Below, one piece after another: positions 43,173-54,452 of a stretch of 64,000 nt of DNA (within the stretch, counting starts at the first letter, position 1; every line of letters starts with the position of its first letter). Where the stretch lies: positions 375,318,945 to 375,382,944 of the forward strand of contig CM053030.1 in assembly GCA_028564925.1 (NCBI GenBank), given 5' to 3'. Below the pieces are notes generated by a model that saw only the letters and a list, made by a program, of their open reading frames with translations, had not been told where the DNA came from and searched no databases. The translations under genes and the position numbers were made by a program. The DNA comes from Lithobates sylvaticus. Its lineage: Eukaryota; Chordata; Amphibia; Anura; Ranidae.

Positions 43173-43964
43173 TCGTGCATCTGGATCGCCCCGATCGGAG
43201 CATGTATGGATGCGACCGGACCAGGATCGAAGCGATGGCATGAACGCCCTGTTTAACTGATGCGAAATGATTTAGCATGACCGAATGGCCCGATACGTTA
43301 GCCATGTTTGAAATGATGAAATGATTGTCATGCTAACACGTGAAATGTTTCGACACGGTCGAAGTGATTCGTACAATTAGTATGCCAACAGTGCTTCGGA
43401 ATGTGAATAGCGATTTGGCACGCTCGCTGGCGCCACCGATTCGAATAATGGCAGGACATGAATGATACGTGTGAGTGCGAACGGCACCCGTGCGTGAGTC
43501 ATGTTTGAACGATTCGAAGACTGCGTAGCACGACCGCGTAAGGGAACCCTTGAGTGCCGGATGCGGCATCGGTCGGAGTGTTTTGTGGCGGGCGGCCCTG
43601 AATGTGCGTGCCGCTAGATGGCTCCCGATCGTGTACAACCAAAACGTGCGAGTAAGTGTTTAGGTTTCGAGACAAGCAGCGCGTGGTTCGTGAGCTACGC
43701 AGACCACAGTTTAGTGACATGATAAGCAGTGCATGAGAACGTAAAACATGGGAGCCGAAGCCCTACCTGCGACAGCCGAACCAGACTCTCTGTACGAAAC
43801 TGCGACTCGGCGACACGAGTGCGACACGAAGGGACAACACAACTTACGAACGCGGGACGCGGGACTGCAACAAGAGGAGACGGACAGACGAAAACGGAGC
43901 TCACGAACCGGCACCAACAGCGCTTGTCTCGAACGAGTCGGTCCTAGATGTCTGACGTATCAGA

Positions 43965-44066
43965 TATCACGCACAGGAAACCGACAAAGACCGGCGGCCT
44001 TTGGGCTGCTTAAATACCCTCCGGGCTCCTCCCATAACTTCAGGCCGGTACCCGGCCTTCCAATTT
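43965..44066 (-). repeat. Ngaro repeat A1 (5' end of the element)
   Basis: It matches A2 at 38362-38455 and carries seven additional bases around GACCGGCGGCC. It marks the 5' limit of the minus-strand element. Confidence 0.85.
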
Positions 44067-44587
44067 GTATATTGCTCGTATAGAGTTGCTTATTGTTCCC
44101 ACACATATAAATCGTCTTTTTTTTTTATAATAAAAGTACTTTTGTTCATGTTTGGAATTAGAAGCACATCTCATTACTAGTTTTTGTGACATTACTACCA
44201 TCTAGTGGTAAAAGAGAAACTGATTTTTTTGTGCATCAAAAGATATACAATTTGGCATCTAATGTGGACTATGTATAGGTCTATCTATTGCATTCTGTTG
44301 CAAGCCCTGTATTGCAATAGATGGGGAGCATCCCCAGCCCTTTTGTCAACATCAGATGCTTGGAGTATTTAATACTGCTCCTTCCACATACAGGCCAGGC
44401 TGTCAAAAGAGGGTTTTCTTGCTGCTCCATTTACAGTCTTGGGTTTGGAGCATGTTGATGCCTGTTGCAGCCCAATAATCTTTAAGGATTAAAGATAATT
44501 GGGCTGATAAAGATTAATACTGTTTGGCTTTGCAGTGTCACACTTAAACTACTGCCTGGTAGCCGTTATTACAGAGATTCTCTTGCT
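44067..44587. other. No gene recognised
   Basis: AT-rich sequence with a CTACCATCTAGTGG motif near 44196-44209. Confidence 0.45.
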
Positions 44588-45967
44588 GTTGATTATTATC
44601 ATTATACAGGATTTATGTAACACCAACATTCTGTGTCTCGCTTTATAAAATAAAGGAAAACATTACAGTTATTATACAATTCAATAGAAGAGGATTAGAA
44701 GGGTCCTTCTTCTGAAAGCTTACAATCTAAATGGTGAGGATATTGATACAAAAAGGTAATAACTGTGGGGTTGAGTTGTTGAAGAAAGTAAAATTGCAGA
44801 TGTTAGGAAGAGATGGGATGGGCTTCCCTATATGAATTTTAAAGGAATGTCTGAAGGTAGAAAAAGTAGGAGATAGCTGGCTCTAGGGTTCCAGAAAAAG
44901 GGAGAGGCTTTGAAGAAGTCCTGGAGATGAGCATTGGTGGAGGTGATGAGGGGGCTAGAGAGCTGAAGCAGGAAATCTTGGGAGAGGTGAAGAGGGTTGT
45001 TTTGACATGATCCTGGTAATGTGGCTTGCGGTAGGGTTGTGGATGACTTTGTATATTGTAGTTAATATTTAGAATTTTTTTGCATTGGGTGAGCAGAAAC
45101 CAGTGGAGGGCCTAGCAGAATGGGTTGGTGGACACAGAGTGGCTGTATAGGTGGATCAGTCTGGTAGCAGCACTTAGATAGACTTTATAGAGGTAAGCCA
45201 ACAAGGAAAAAGTTGCGATAGTCAAGGCAAAAAATAGCAACAGAGTGAATTAGAAGCTTAGGGGTGTCAGTTGTTAAGAAGGGTTGAATTTTGGAAATGT
45301 TGCAAAGATGAAGGTGGCAAAATTTGGACAGGGATTGGATTTGCTGCTGAATAGAGAGATCAGAGTCCAGAAATACACCTAACACTTTGGTCTGAGGGCC
45401 TCAGATCTTTTATCTCGATGGAGACGTTCAGAGTAGGAACATAGAGGGAGGAAATATTTTAAACTGTGTTTTGGAAAGATTGCGTTTGAAGAAGTGGTGC
45501 AGATGTGTTAATTAATAAGTTAGTCACGTGTGAGGAAACAGAAGGGGTGAGTTGAGATATGAGGAAATAGATTAGGGGGTTGTTAGCAAAAACAAACTAT
45601 GGAAGGCCATCAACCGATCCAGCGAGGAGGTCTAGATAGTGAATAAAAGTAACCTGAGGACAGAGCCTTGAGGAACTCCTACAGAAAGAGGAAAAGGAGC
45701 AGATATAGTTGTAGATGATGCTGACAGTGTGCTGAGATAGGAGAAGAATCACGAAAGATAAAGCACCGGAAGTGGAGTTTTTGGAGGAGGAAAGGGTGGT
45801 CAACTGTTTAAAGGACAGCAGAAAGATCTAAGAGAATTAGTATAGCATGGTGGCTTTTGGTTTTAGCGGTTAGCAAGTCATTGGTAAGTTTTAGTAAGGC
45901 AGTTTCTGTGGATTGTTTATGGACAAAAAACAGACTTATGGAAGTTAAGAAGAATGATAATACTAAT
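44588..45967 (-). mobile_element. Antisense L2-like LINE fragment, copy 2
   Basis: Minus-strand peptides include STETALLKLTNDLLTAKTK then HHAILILLDLSA (about 45808-45910), the reverse transcriptase block ending at the first catalytic Asp, and LGVFLDSDLSIQQQIQSLSK with NISKIQPFL (about 45290-45385). The 3' part, near 44600-45180, aligns with the fragment at 15328-16685. The frame is broken at several places. On its 5' side it is joined to a Tc1 fragment. Confidence 0.82.
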
Positions 45968-46206
45968 ACCAGGCCTTCTCGTCCAACATCAGTGCCTGAC
46001 CTCACAAATGCGCTTCTGGAAGAATGGTCAAACATTCCCATAGACACACTCCTAAACCTTGTGGACAGCCTTCCCAGAACAGTTGAAGCTGTTATAGCTG
46101 CAAAGGGTGGGCCAACTCAATATTGAACCCTATGGACTAAGACAGGGATGCTATTAAAGTTTCTGTGCGTGCAAAGACAGGCATCCCAATACTTTTGACA
46201 ATATAG
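45968..46206. mobile_element. Terminal fragment of a Tc1-like element
   Basis: It contains AGGCCTTCTCGTCCAACATC, TCTGGAAGAATGGTCAAACA and ends TCCCAATACTTTTGACAATA, followed by TA at 46207-46208. I recognise this as one end of a Tc1 family common in frogs and fish. On the left it stops abruptly at the LINE, so the remainder is missing. Confidence 0.75.
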
Positions 46207-46208
46207 TA

Positions 46209-46231
46209 TATTAATAATTATTAATAATATA

Positions 46232-46272
<41 letters not shown>

Positions 46273-46300
46273 TAATAATATAGACAATATTTTGACAATA
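46209..46300. repeat. (TA)n microsatellite in AT-rich DNA
   Basis: An uninterrupted TA run spans about 46236-46265 and is flanked by TAATAATAT words. It adjoins the Tc1 terminus. Confidence 0.9.
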
Positions 46301-46966
46301 TATTGGCTGCCATTGCTCACCGGTTTCTGAAAATATCTATGGATTTCCAGACTTGGAAAATACATGAAGTAAATGAAGTCAAAGTGAAGTCAGAACATTT
46401 AATCTGCATACTGGTTCTAGGTCAGTGACTTAAAACGTATTGAAGCCCCTTGATCAGCATGACATAACAGCAGCTAACGTTACCTCAAGGAAAGGTCAAC
46501 AGCCTACATATTTCTCTCGGGTTTTCCTTAAAGTGAATCCATTTTTATCCCTTGTGCTGTCTGTGAGTTCTATTTTACAGTTATTTGACAGTCCAAAGAT
46601 ACTAGCAGACATGTTATGTGTTACAGAGGCACAGATGATGCCACCTTTCATAATATTCAGACTTCTCTTTTCTCAGTTATGCATTGCTGGGCTGCTGTCA
46701 GTTTCCAGACACATGGACGGGGGGGGGGGGGGGAGAAACATTAAATCTTTCAAAGGGTCATAAGTAGAAATAATTTGCATGTTATCAGAATTTCTAGAGC
46801 CTGAAAGTCCTGATATGAAGTTATTTATTGTAAATCATCTATCCACCCAAAACGAATATTTCAGTTTTCACAGAGGCTGGAGAGTTAAACCACCAGCTTT
46901 TTTTTTTTATACTTGCATTATTATAAAACTGGAGGAACTGGTACATGCAAAGATGGGCAGGAACAC
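46301..46966. other. No gene recognised
   Basis: It includes a G-run near 46720-46734 and a T-run near 46900. No coding domain was seen. Confidence 0.45.
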
Positions 46967-46969
46967 TTA

Positions 46970-47353
46970 TGCCACGTACACACGAGCGGAATTTCCTTCA
47001 GAATAAACTCTGACGGCCTTCCCGACGGAGTTCCGACCGAGCGGACTTGCCCACACACGATCACACCAAAGTCCGTTAGTTTCGAACGTGATGATGTACG
47101 ATGGGACTAGAAAAGGGAGTTCAATAACCAGTAGCCAATAGCTGCCCTTGCGTCCTATTTGGTCCGTCGGACAAGCATACAGACGAACGGTTTTCCCGAT
47201 TTCGTCTGAAAAATTGAAAGCATGTTCTATTTCTAGGTCCATCGGAATTTTTGAAGAAAAAAGTGTGATGAAGCCCACACACGATCAGAATATCAGATGG
47301 AATGATTCCGTCTGACCTTTTCTGCCGCAAAGTCCGGTCGTGTGTATGCGGCA
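46970..47353. mobile_element. PIF/Harbinger-like MITE (TGCCACGTACACACG ends), TSD TTA
   Basis: The left end TGCCACGTACACACGAGCGG and right end GTCGTGTGTATGCGGCA are inverted, with TTA at 46967-46969 and 47354-47356. It is from the same family as 24232-24622. It is non-coding. Confidence 0.85.
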
Positions 47354-47817
47354 TTAGAACTCCCTGGCGGGCAGAAACAGAACTGGAAAATATGGCAGGA
47401 AGAGCTTTTTACTTATCTAGGATTTTTAAGATCCAAAGACTTCGCTTGACCCGTGCTTTGGCCATCCAGAGAAAAGTATCAGGTTCACTTAATTGCCTTC
47501 CCTTAACTGCACATACTGGTGGTTCTCTCCATTTACCTGCTGCTCTGTTTTGCTGCTGAGAGGTAAGAGAAATACCCAGCAATTCTGGGTATAAGGAGCA
47601 TGTGACTACCCCCTTTCCTTCTTATGGAACAGCACTGGAACTTGGAGTTTGTTATTTTAGACACACAGCGCTTAACACGGAGGTGGGGGAAATGTCCTTA
47701 GTCCTGTTGTTCTGATTCAAGTCTTGCTTTATGCAAAAGATATATGCCATGAGACCCAGTCTGTGTAGACAGAATGGCAACTTTCTGACTTAACAAGATC
47801 CACAGGCACTGTCATCT
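47354..47817. other. No gene recognised
   Basis: Unique-looking sequence between the MITE and the palindrome, without identifiable domains. Confidence 0.45.
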
Positions 47818-48122
47818 CCCGATATATTATGGTCTCGGCGGACCCGGCGTTAATACCAATATGTCTCCTTATAGTTGCCATGTAACCATACCCAGACATG
47901 TTTCACCGAAGTGGCTTAATCATTGGGGTTCCCCAATGATTAAGCCACTTCGGTGAAACATGTCTGGGTATGGTTACATGGCAACTATAAGGAGCATTTA
48001 ACATTCAACGTTCCAGTTACTGGGTGTGCTGTGCCGTGTGAAGTGAAAGAGAAAGGAGACAGCGTGGAGGGTGAGACATATTGGTATTAACGCCGGGTCC
48101 GCCGAGACCATAATATATCGGG
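47818..48122. repeat. Perfect long palindrome with a one-sided 78-nt insert
   Basis: Positions 47865-47928 pair perfectly with 47931-47994 (64 bp) around a two-base centre. Positions 47818-47867 pair perfectly with 48073-48122 (50 bp). The only unpaired part is 47995-48072 on the right side. Together the arms are about 113 bp with no mismatch. The motif GATTAAGCCACTTCGGTGAA is within the inner arm. No coding content was found. Confidence 0.95.
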
Positions 48123-49337
48123 TCACCACTGCTGGGTCCTTGTTTCCTGTTAAAAAGATTATGCTGAAGTGCCTGATTTTTATATGAAGGATGTGAGTAC
48201 AATGGTTGAGGAATTTTGTATGCTGTTGAAATAAATGGTTTACTCTACTTCACTATTGGAAGCATCTCTTTTTTCCTTATATGTGGAGTGCAATTATCTA
48301 ACATTCTGTCTGGATCCATCTGTGACCCATGTGGAGCTATTAAGCGAGTTGGCCAAGCATGAGAGTGCAAGGCATACACTGCTGGTGAGTGCGTTTCCTT
48401 AGGGTGCGGTAGCACTGAACACAGGTGGTGTGGTGGAAGATACTTCAAGAATTTTGTTTAAAGACACTTCAAAACTTTATTTGCTTCAGGATTTTTTATT
48501 CACTTTTTTGTCACTTTTTGAAACATTATCACTACAAGTAACAGTTTATGGACTTTTGTTTGGATTTGTTTTCCTTTTTTGGACACCTGCAAAAAATATA
48601 TAATCACATTTCACTTTAATTTTTCACTTTATGTATATAGGTGATTAATTGTGTTGTTTTTTTAGCACTGTTTATACTTATTTTTCAGTATTGTTTACAC
48701 AGGTTAAATATTTAGTTTATTCACAGACACTGTGATTATTAGCGCTACTGTTTTATTCATCTAAAATCACTTTACATTATTTATCTATTTAAGTAGCTGC
48801 TTAGTTTATTTTTATACACATAGGTGTTTAACAATTTTTCTTTGTGCGCAGTGGTGGTGTGGAATAGTAGGAGGGTGAGCGATTTTCATACCAGTTTATT
48901 TTTATTTAGCAATACAATGTAGTCTATTTCAGGCTTAGCAGTACATAAGATGTTTACTGGGTATTCTTAGAGGGGAAAAATGATTTCAGGGACAATGCCC
49001 TCAGACTCTCTAAAAGAAACGTTTAACTTGACAAAGGCAAATCAAAACTAACTTGTATCTTGGGAAGGGTGGGAGTATATAACTAGAGGGATGGTTTAAC
49101 TAACGGAAGGGGTGCAGAAAACATACAGTATTAATAAAGTGAAAAAAAATGACCCGACTGCTGTGGGAGCCCACCAGGCTTTAAGTCACTTCTGCTGTAC
49201 CGGAAGGCTAATAGGAGCAGCGGGGAAAGTGACAGAAGGTGTGGGACTGCAGCTAGGGGAGGGAACCGTTAAGTAAAGCAGTTGCTCTGCCCTGCATGAG
49301 CAAAGCACAAATTCACTTGAAATATTACTTTTGGATA
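48123..49337. other. No gene recognised; T-rich retroelement-like tail
   Basis: The stretch 48470-48870 is rich in CACTTTTT-type words and TTTAT, like tails of amphibian retroelements, but I cannot assign it. A block at 49080-49330 has no identifiable domain. Confidence 0.35.
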
Positions 49338-49623
49338 TACAACCCCAATTCCAAAAAGTTGGGATATAAAAATAGAATGCAATGATTTGCAAATCTCACT
49401 CATATTTTATTCAAAATATAAAACAGAACACATATCAAATGTTTAAACTGAGAAAATGTACCATTTTAAGAAAAGAATAAAGGTAATTTCGAAATTGATG
49501 GCAGCAACATGTTTTAAAAAAATTGGGACAGGGCAATAACAATCTGGCAGTAGTAGTAGTAAGAAGGAAGTATTGGAAGAACATTTTGCAACTAATTAGG
49601 TTAATTGGCAACAGTTCAGTAAC

Positions 49624-51200
49624 ATGAATAGGTATAAAAAGAGCATCTTAAAGAGTCAGAGCGTCTCAGAAGTAACGATAGGCAGAGGTTCACCAATCTG
49701 TAAAATGATGTGTCTAAAAATTGTCGAACAATTTCAGAATATTGTTCTTAAATGTAAAATTGCAAAGACTTTAAAAAAATCATCATCTACAGTACATAAT
49801 ATCATCAAAAGATTCTGGGAATCTAGTTAAATCTCTGTGCAAGGCCAAAAACGCAATATTGGATGCCTATGATCTTCTTGCCCTCTGACGACACTGCATT
49901 AAGTCACAGTCATGATTCTGTGATGGACATTACCGCATGGGCTCAGGAATATTTCCAAAAATCACTGTCTGTGAACACAGTTCGCTGTATCATCAAAAAA
50001 GGTAAAGCTCTATCTGTCACGTCTACCCCAACGCAGGTGGTCAGACACTATAGCTAGCTACTGTGTGCTTCACCTATAGGAGCCCCCTTTCTCTTAAGGC
50101 AAGCAGGCCTACCGGTACTTGGTTACCCCCAGGACTTATACACAATGCTATAGTGCCTGGCCAAAACGCCAGGGCAGATGCGAACAGAGCAAACAAACAG
50201 ACTACTTGCAGTTAGCAGACAGATAGCGTGGTTCTATGACAGTCTAGGTAAAAGGCTGGCTGAGTTCAGGGAATAGTCCAATATCCAATCCAATAAAAGT
50301 CCAGGTAAAAGGCAAGCTGAGTTCAGGGAATAGTCCAATATCCGATCCAGGTCATACACAGGGAAATCCAAACTAGTGAAGCAGGGCAGACAGACAGGGA
50401 GCGCGATCAGGAACAACAGGTATCATTCGCTATCACAAGCAAAGGACAGAGCATTTGACTTGGCTATAACAGGTGACTGACCACATCAATCACCCAGCAG
50501 GTGGACACAAACGGGGAGAATGCAACAGCCAAAACCCGGAGGCTGGAATCAGGAGCAGGAGAACTTAAGTGATTCTGACACTATCATGAAAAGAAAAAGC
50601 CATATCTGAACATGATCCAGAAACGCCACTGTCTTCTCTGCACCAAAGCTTATCTAAAATGCTCTGTTGCAATGTGGAAAACTGTTCCATGGCCATTGGC
50701 AACCGTCCACCTGACTAAAGTGAAGAGGGACCTTGATATCAATGCTTCAAAAGCCTGCATCTCTGATGGTATGGTGGTGCATTAGTGCATATGAAAAGGG
50801 CAGTTTCATATCTTGTCTGGAAATCACCAATGCTGAAGATATAGCTAGCTTTTAGTAGCATATGCTCCCATCCAACATCTTTTTCAGGGAAGGCCTTGCA
50901 TATTTTAGCAGGACAATGCTAAACTGCATAGTGCATGGAAGACATGTATGGCTTTGTAGTAGAAGAGTCTGGGTGCTTAACTGGCCTGCCTGCAGTCCAG
51001 ACCTTTCACCAGTTGAACATATTTGGCACATCTTGAATCGAAAAATACGACAAAAAAGACCCAGGACTGTTGAGTAGATAGAATCCTATATCTGGCAAGA
51101 ATGGGACAACATTCCTCTCCCAAAACTCCAGTAACTGGTCTCCTCAGTTTCCAGATATTTACAGAACGTTGTTAAAAGAAAAGGGGATGCTACACCACCC
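49624..51200 (+). pseudogene. Tc1-like transposase, degenerate and split
   Basis: The N-terminal helix-turn-helix region is visible from 49624 (IVEQFQNIVLKCKIAKTL, then SSSTVHNIIKRF). The middle peptide SVMDITAWAQEYFQKSLSVN is at about 49917-49980. The C-terminus shows VLNWPACSPDLSPVEHIW at about 50970-51030, which keeps the third catalytic Glu, then RKIRQKRPRTVE. Several frame changes and the nested LTR make it non-functional. In an intact element this DDE enzyme would mobilise the TIR-bounded DNA. Confidence 0.87.
50015..50580. mobile_element. Solo LTR (TGTCACG...TGACA) inside the Tc1 element
   Basis: This 566-bp insertion begins TGTCACGTCTACCCCAACGC and ends AAGTGATTCTGACA. It is flanked by an exact CTATC at 50010-50014 and 50581-50585. 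TG...CA ends and a 5-bp duplication identify a solo LTR left by recombination between the two LTRs of a full element. It contains a ~54-bp tandem doublet at about 50245-50352. The TGTCACG start resembles the LTR at 63580. Confidence 0.85.
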
Positions 51201-51403
51201 CACCACCTTTTTGAGACTTGTTATCGCCATCAATTTCAAAATGATCTTATTTTTTTCTTAAAATGCTGCATTTTCTCAGAATAATGATTTTTGTTTATAT
51301 TGTCAATAATATATATTTTTAGGAGATTTGCATTGCAATCATTGCATTCTGTTTTCATTTAGATTTTACACAGTGTCTCAGCTTTTTTGGAATTGGGGTT
51401 GTA

Positions 51404-53268
51404 GTAATCCTTTAACACTGTAGTCTACATACTAGTAATTTTCATATAACATGGAGATGCTATTAAATCATGGGTTCTTTAGCAAAAGGTATCCATACGA
51501 CGTAATGGTATGGAATTTAAATCATAGCGATGTGGGACTGTTAGGTTAGAATCTACTGTAACTAAAAAATGTAATAATTTGATTTACTATCACTATTACA
51601 ATTTATATTGGCATGAAATCTGTTTAAATTATGACCCTTGTCTTGTTTGATATATCTACCATTCAAAAAGCCTGGGATGGATATCATACAATTTGGGCAT
51701 GAGCAGATCACAGCTTACCCTTGTCGATGAGGGCAAACAATATTTTTGATTACCTTTACAGCTAGCTAGCTTTTGTATTTGCAATTTGACATTTTATATA
51801 AATAAATATGATACAATCCTAATGATTTTCCATCAGTACTGTTTCTAGATACCCACATGCAAAGTAAATCCAAGATTGATATTATTTGAAGTCATACTGG
51901 TTCCTAATAGGACTGGTGATGATGATGATGATTTTGAAAGCCTGGAGAAGTTGATATGGGGACATATTGGACAAATGGTTGGAGATATGTAAATAGGTTA
52001 AACATTCCTATACTAAATTATTTATTTCACACTCTGTCTAATCTATAGTGATGGATCATGGCAGGATTCAGGCTGCAAGAAGTAATGTGTGCATTTGCCC
52101 CATGCTATACTAGTTACAGAGGGATTCACACAATACGACTGCACCATCTTGAATGAATGATTTTCTGCTAGGATGCAGATGTCTAAATATTCCTGACACA
52201 CAGAGTTTAATCTTCCCTTCTATGCGACAAATTACAGACCTGTGCTTGAAAATAGCTAACGACTGCTGATAAAGCATCTCTACATGGGTTTAATACACAC
52301 TAATGTGATATAATTAGGCAACCAGATGGCTCCTGCTTATTAAAAGTGATTTTTTTTAAATATTCAGGAGTGTTTCTGGTCTCCTACCAGTTTCTCTGAG
52401 GTATATCATTATGTTAATTTAAAAAGATAATGTGAAAGTTGGGTTACTGTTCTAATATACATAATTTTTCAACAAAAGATATCAAGATACTAGTCAAGCT
52501 GCAGAAGTGAACTGTTTTGTTATGTTTGCCATTTAATAAAACAACCCTGCACTCATAAAATGTTCTGTCACCAGACCTTTATTTACAAAAGACACTAGCA
52601 GTAATTTTAAACTAGTTTAAGTTTTGGCATTGCAGCCAAATCCCATGCCTGCCCCCTGCCCATTGACTGGACAATGCAGGAGAAGCAGCAGAATGATGTG
52701 CTAATCCCTCTGCTCTCTATCTCTCTTCTATCTCGTCACAGGTACATTGCAGCCCACCCCACTGGCCCATAGTGCTGCCCCTCTGTCTCCCAGCCTGAAT
52801 GTTGCTGGATAGGGGATTACAAAAGGTTCATACCAAGTTCATACCAAGTTAAAGCTGAACTCCAGAAACCTAAATATAAACACTTGCAATGGATCCTCTT
52901 AGATACTGACAATCAGCTCCCAGCACAGGAAGTCTCCCATCGCTATGGTTCCTACATATCTCATGATCTACTGAAGAGAGCTGCAAATAAGTTGTTAGGA
53001 ATGTGAGGAACTTGGTGCTAAGTCAGAGAAGCCTCCCTGCAGGCTTATAAGTAGACAGCATTTGTACTTTAACCTATGAAGAACCCAGTACCCTTGGCCC
53101 TCTGCAGCTTGACATTACATCACCCTGCCACAAAGCACCACTACCACTAAACCTATTGGCACTCCTAACACTGATCCTTCCTGGCTCCCATCACCCTGAC
53201 ACTCCACCCTCCTGCATTCCTGACTCTGAACCTCCCTGCCTCTCAGCAATCAGACACTGAACCCAACA
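51404..53268. other. No gene recognised
   Basis: Mostly AT-rich unique-looking sequence, including a GAT microsatellite at 51915-51932. Around 52851, TTAAAGCTGAACTCCAG resembles the left terminus of TTAA MITEs, but a matching right end was not found. Confidence 0.4.
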
Positions 53269-53280
53269 CCCCAAACACTT

Positions 53281-54452
53281 GTGATGTCACAGTCCCAGCA
53301 TCCTCCGGGACTGTGACATCACAAGGGGGCGGGGTCACCATGTGACATGAGCATGTGACCCTGTCCCCTTGTCCCTATATAAGTCCCAGCACAGCGCGGC
53401 TCTGGCATTCCGGCCAGAGACAGCGACGGGTCAACATCGGAAGAAGAAGAAGAAGAATAAGGCGGCGCCGGCGGCGCGGAAAACGACGACCGCGGCAAGA
53501 ACAGAAGAGACCCCGGAAGACCCCGGAAGACCCCCGAAGGCGGATCGAGACCCCCAGACGACGGCGTCGATGACGAAGAAGGTAGCCGGCCTCCTCCGCT
53601 CGGTAAAAGAGCTAGGTAAATGGCGGAGGAGTCCGGCGAGAAGACCCCCCAAGACGGAAGAAGACCCCCGGAGCAGTGCAATAAAATATTTTTTCAAAAT
53701 TATGTGTTTTTTTACTTTACATTTTACACTTTAGGTGAATGGGTAGGGGTACATCGTACCCCATACTCATTCACATAGGGTGGGGGGCCGGGATCTGGGG
53801 GCCCCCTTATTAAAGGGGGCTCCCAGATTCCGATAAGCCCCCGCCCGCAGGCCCCGACAACCAACGGCCAGGGTTGTCGGGAAGAGGCCCTTGTCCTCAT
53901 CAACATGGGGACAAGGTGCTTTGGGGTGGGGGGCTGCACGGCCCCCCTTTCCCCAGGGCACCCCCCATGTTGAGGGCACGCGGCCTGGTATGGCTCAGGA
54001 GGGGGGGGGGGGCTCGTCCCCACCCCTTTCCTGGCCTGCCGGGCTGTGTGCTCGGATAAGGGTCTGAGATGGATTTGGGGGGGACCCCCACGCCGTTTTT
54101 TTTTTTTCGGCGTGGGGAGTCCCTTTAAATCCATGCCAGGTGACGGGGCTAGCGCGGCGGCATTCACTGCCTTCGCTAGCTCCGTCTACCTGAAGTCACG
54201 TGCTAAATGAACGGACTTTCCGATGAGCGGCAAGTCCGTTCATTTCAAAAGTCCGGCGGACTAGCCTACTAACGGCGGGATTGTCTGCCGGACTGCCAAG
54301 TCCAGCGGACAATTTTAAAACAAAACTTAAAACCTAGTCTGCCGGACTTTTGGCGCCAAAAGTCCGCCGGCGCCCACACACGAGGGGATTGTCTGGTGGA
54401 CTTGAGTCCAGTGGATAATCCCGCGGGATAGTCCCTTCATGTGTACGCGGCA
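53281..54452. mobile_element. GC-rich hairpin-laden element, Harbinger-like right terminus
   Basis: The right end GTGTACGCGGCA at 54441-54452 matches the terminus of the Harbinger-like MITEs at 24232 and 46970. The body has many hairpins: GTGATGTCACAGTCCC with its exact inverse (53281-53322), GGGGTACATCGTACCCC, GGGGGCCCCC, and ACCCCCACGCCG with CGGCGTGGGG (about 54085-54116). I recognise the central part as a common frog repeat (memory). The left terminus is not identified. Long frames in both directions are low-complexity, Arg/Pro/Gly-rich and unsupported as genes. Confidence 0.5.
53375..53685 (+). promoter_or_regulatory. TATA box to polyadenylation signal unit
   Basis: CTATATAAG at 53375-53383 is a good TATA box, and AATAAA lies at 53680-53685, about 300 bp downstream. 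Between them is a GA-rich, Lys/Arg-coding but low-complexity stretch. This could be a short pol II transcription unit carried by the repeat, but no transcript evidence is available here. Confidence 0.3.

Larger units (their letters stand above)
38122..44066 (-). mobile_element. Ngaro-type tyrosine-recombinase retroelement, minus strand
   Basis: The element is read right to left. It opens with repeat A1 (43965-44066), then a leader with a 163-bp satellite (about 42005-43172), a gag-like ORF1, a reverse transcriptase/RNase H region, a tyrosine recombinase region, and finally the block B1 (38452-38583), A2 (38362-38455), B2 (38122-38253). This A1...B1-A2-B2 split direct repeat is the hallmark of Ngaro elements within the DIRS order, which integrate through a tyrosine recombinase and not an integrase. 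B1 and B2 look identical by eye, so the copy is young. It is broken in the enzyme region, with a few breaks. Confidence 0.88.
49340..51401 (+). mobile_element. Tc1-like transposon (CAACCCCAATTCC ends) with nested solo LTR
   Basis: The left end CAACCCCAATTCCAAAAAGT and right end TTGGAATTGGGGTTG are inverted, flanked by TA at 49338-49339 and 51402-51403. Without the nested LTR and its duplication the element is about 1.5 kb. I recognise the family, which is widespread in fish and also seen in frogs and lampreys (memory). Confidence 0.92.

Noticed and set aside
53319-54167. Arg/Lys-, Ser- and Pro-rich frames of 60-147 codons on both strands
   Set aside because: Low-complexity translations of a GC-rich hairpin repeat that is common in frog DNA. 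Overlapping frames on both strands argue against real coding.
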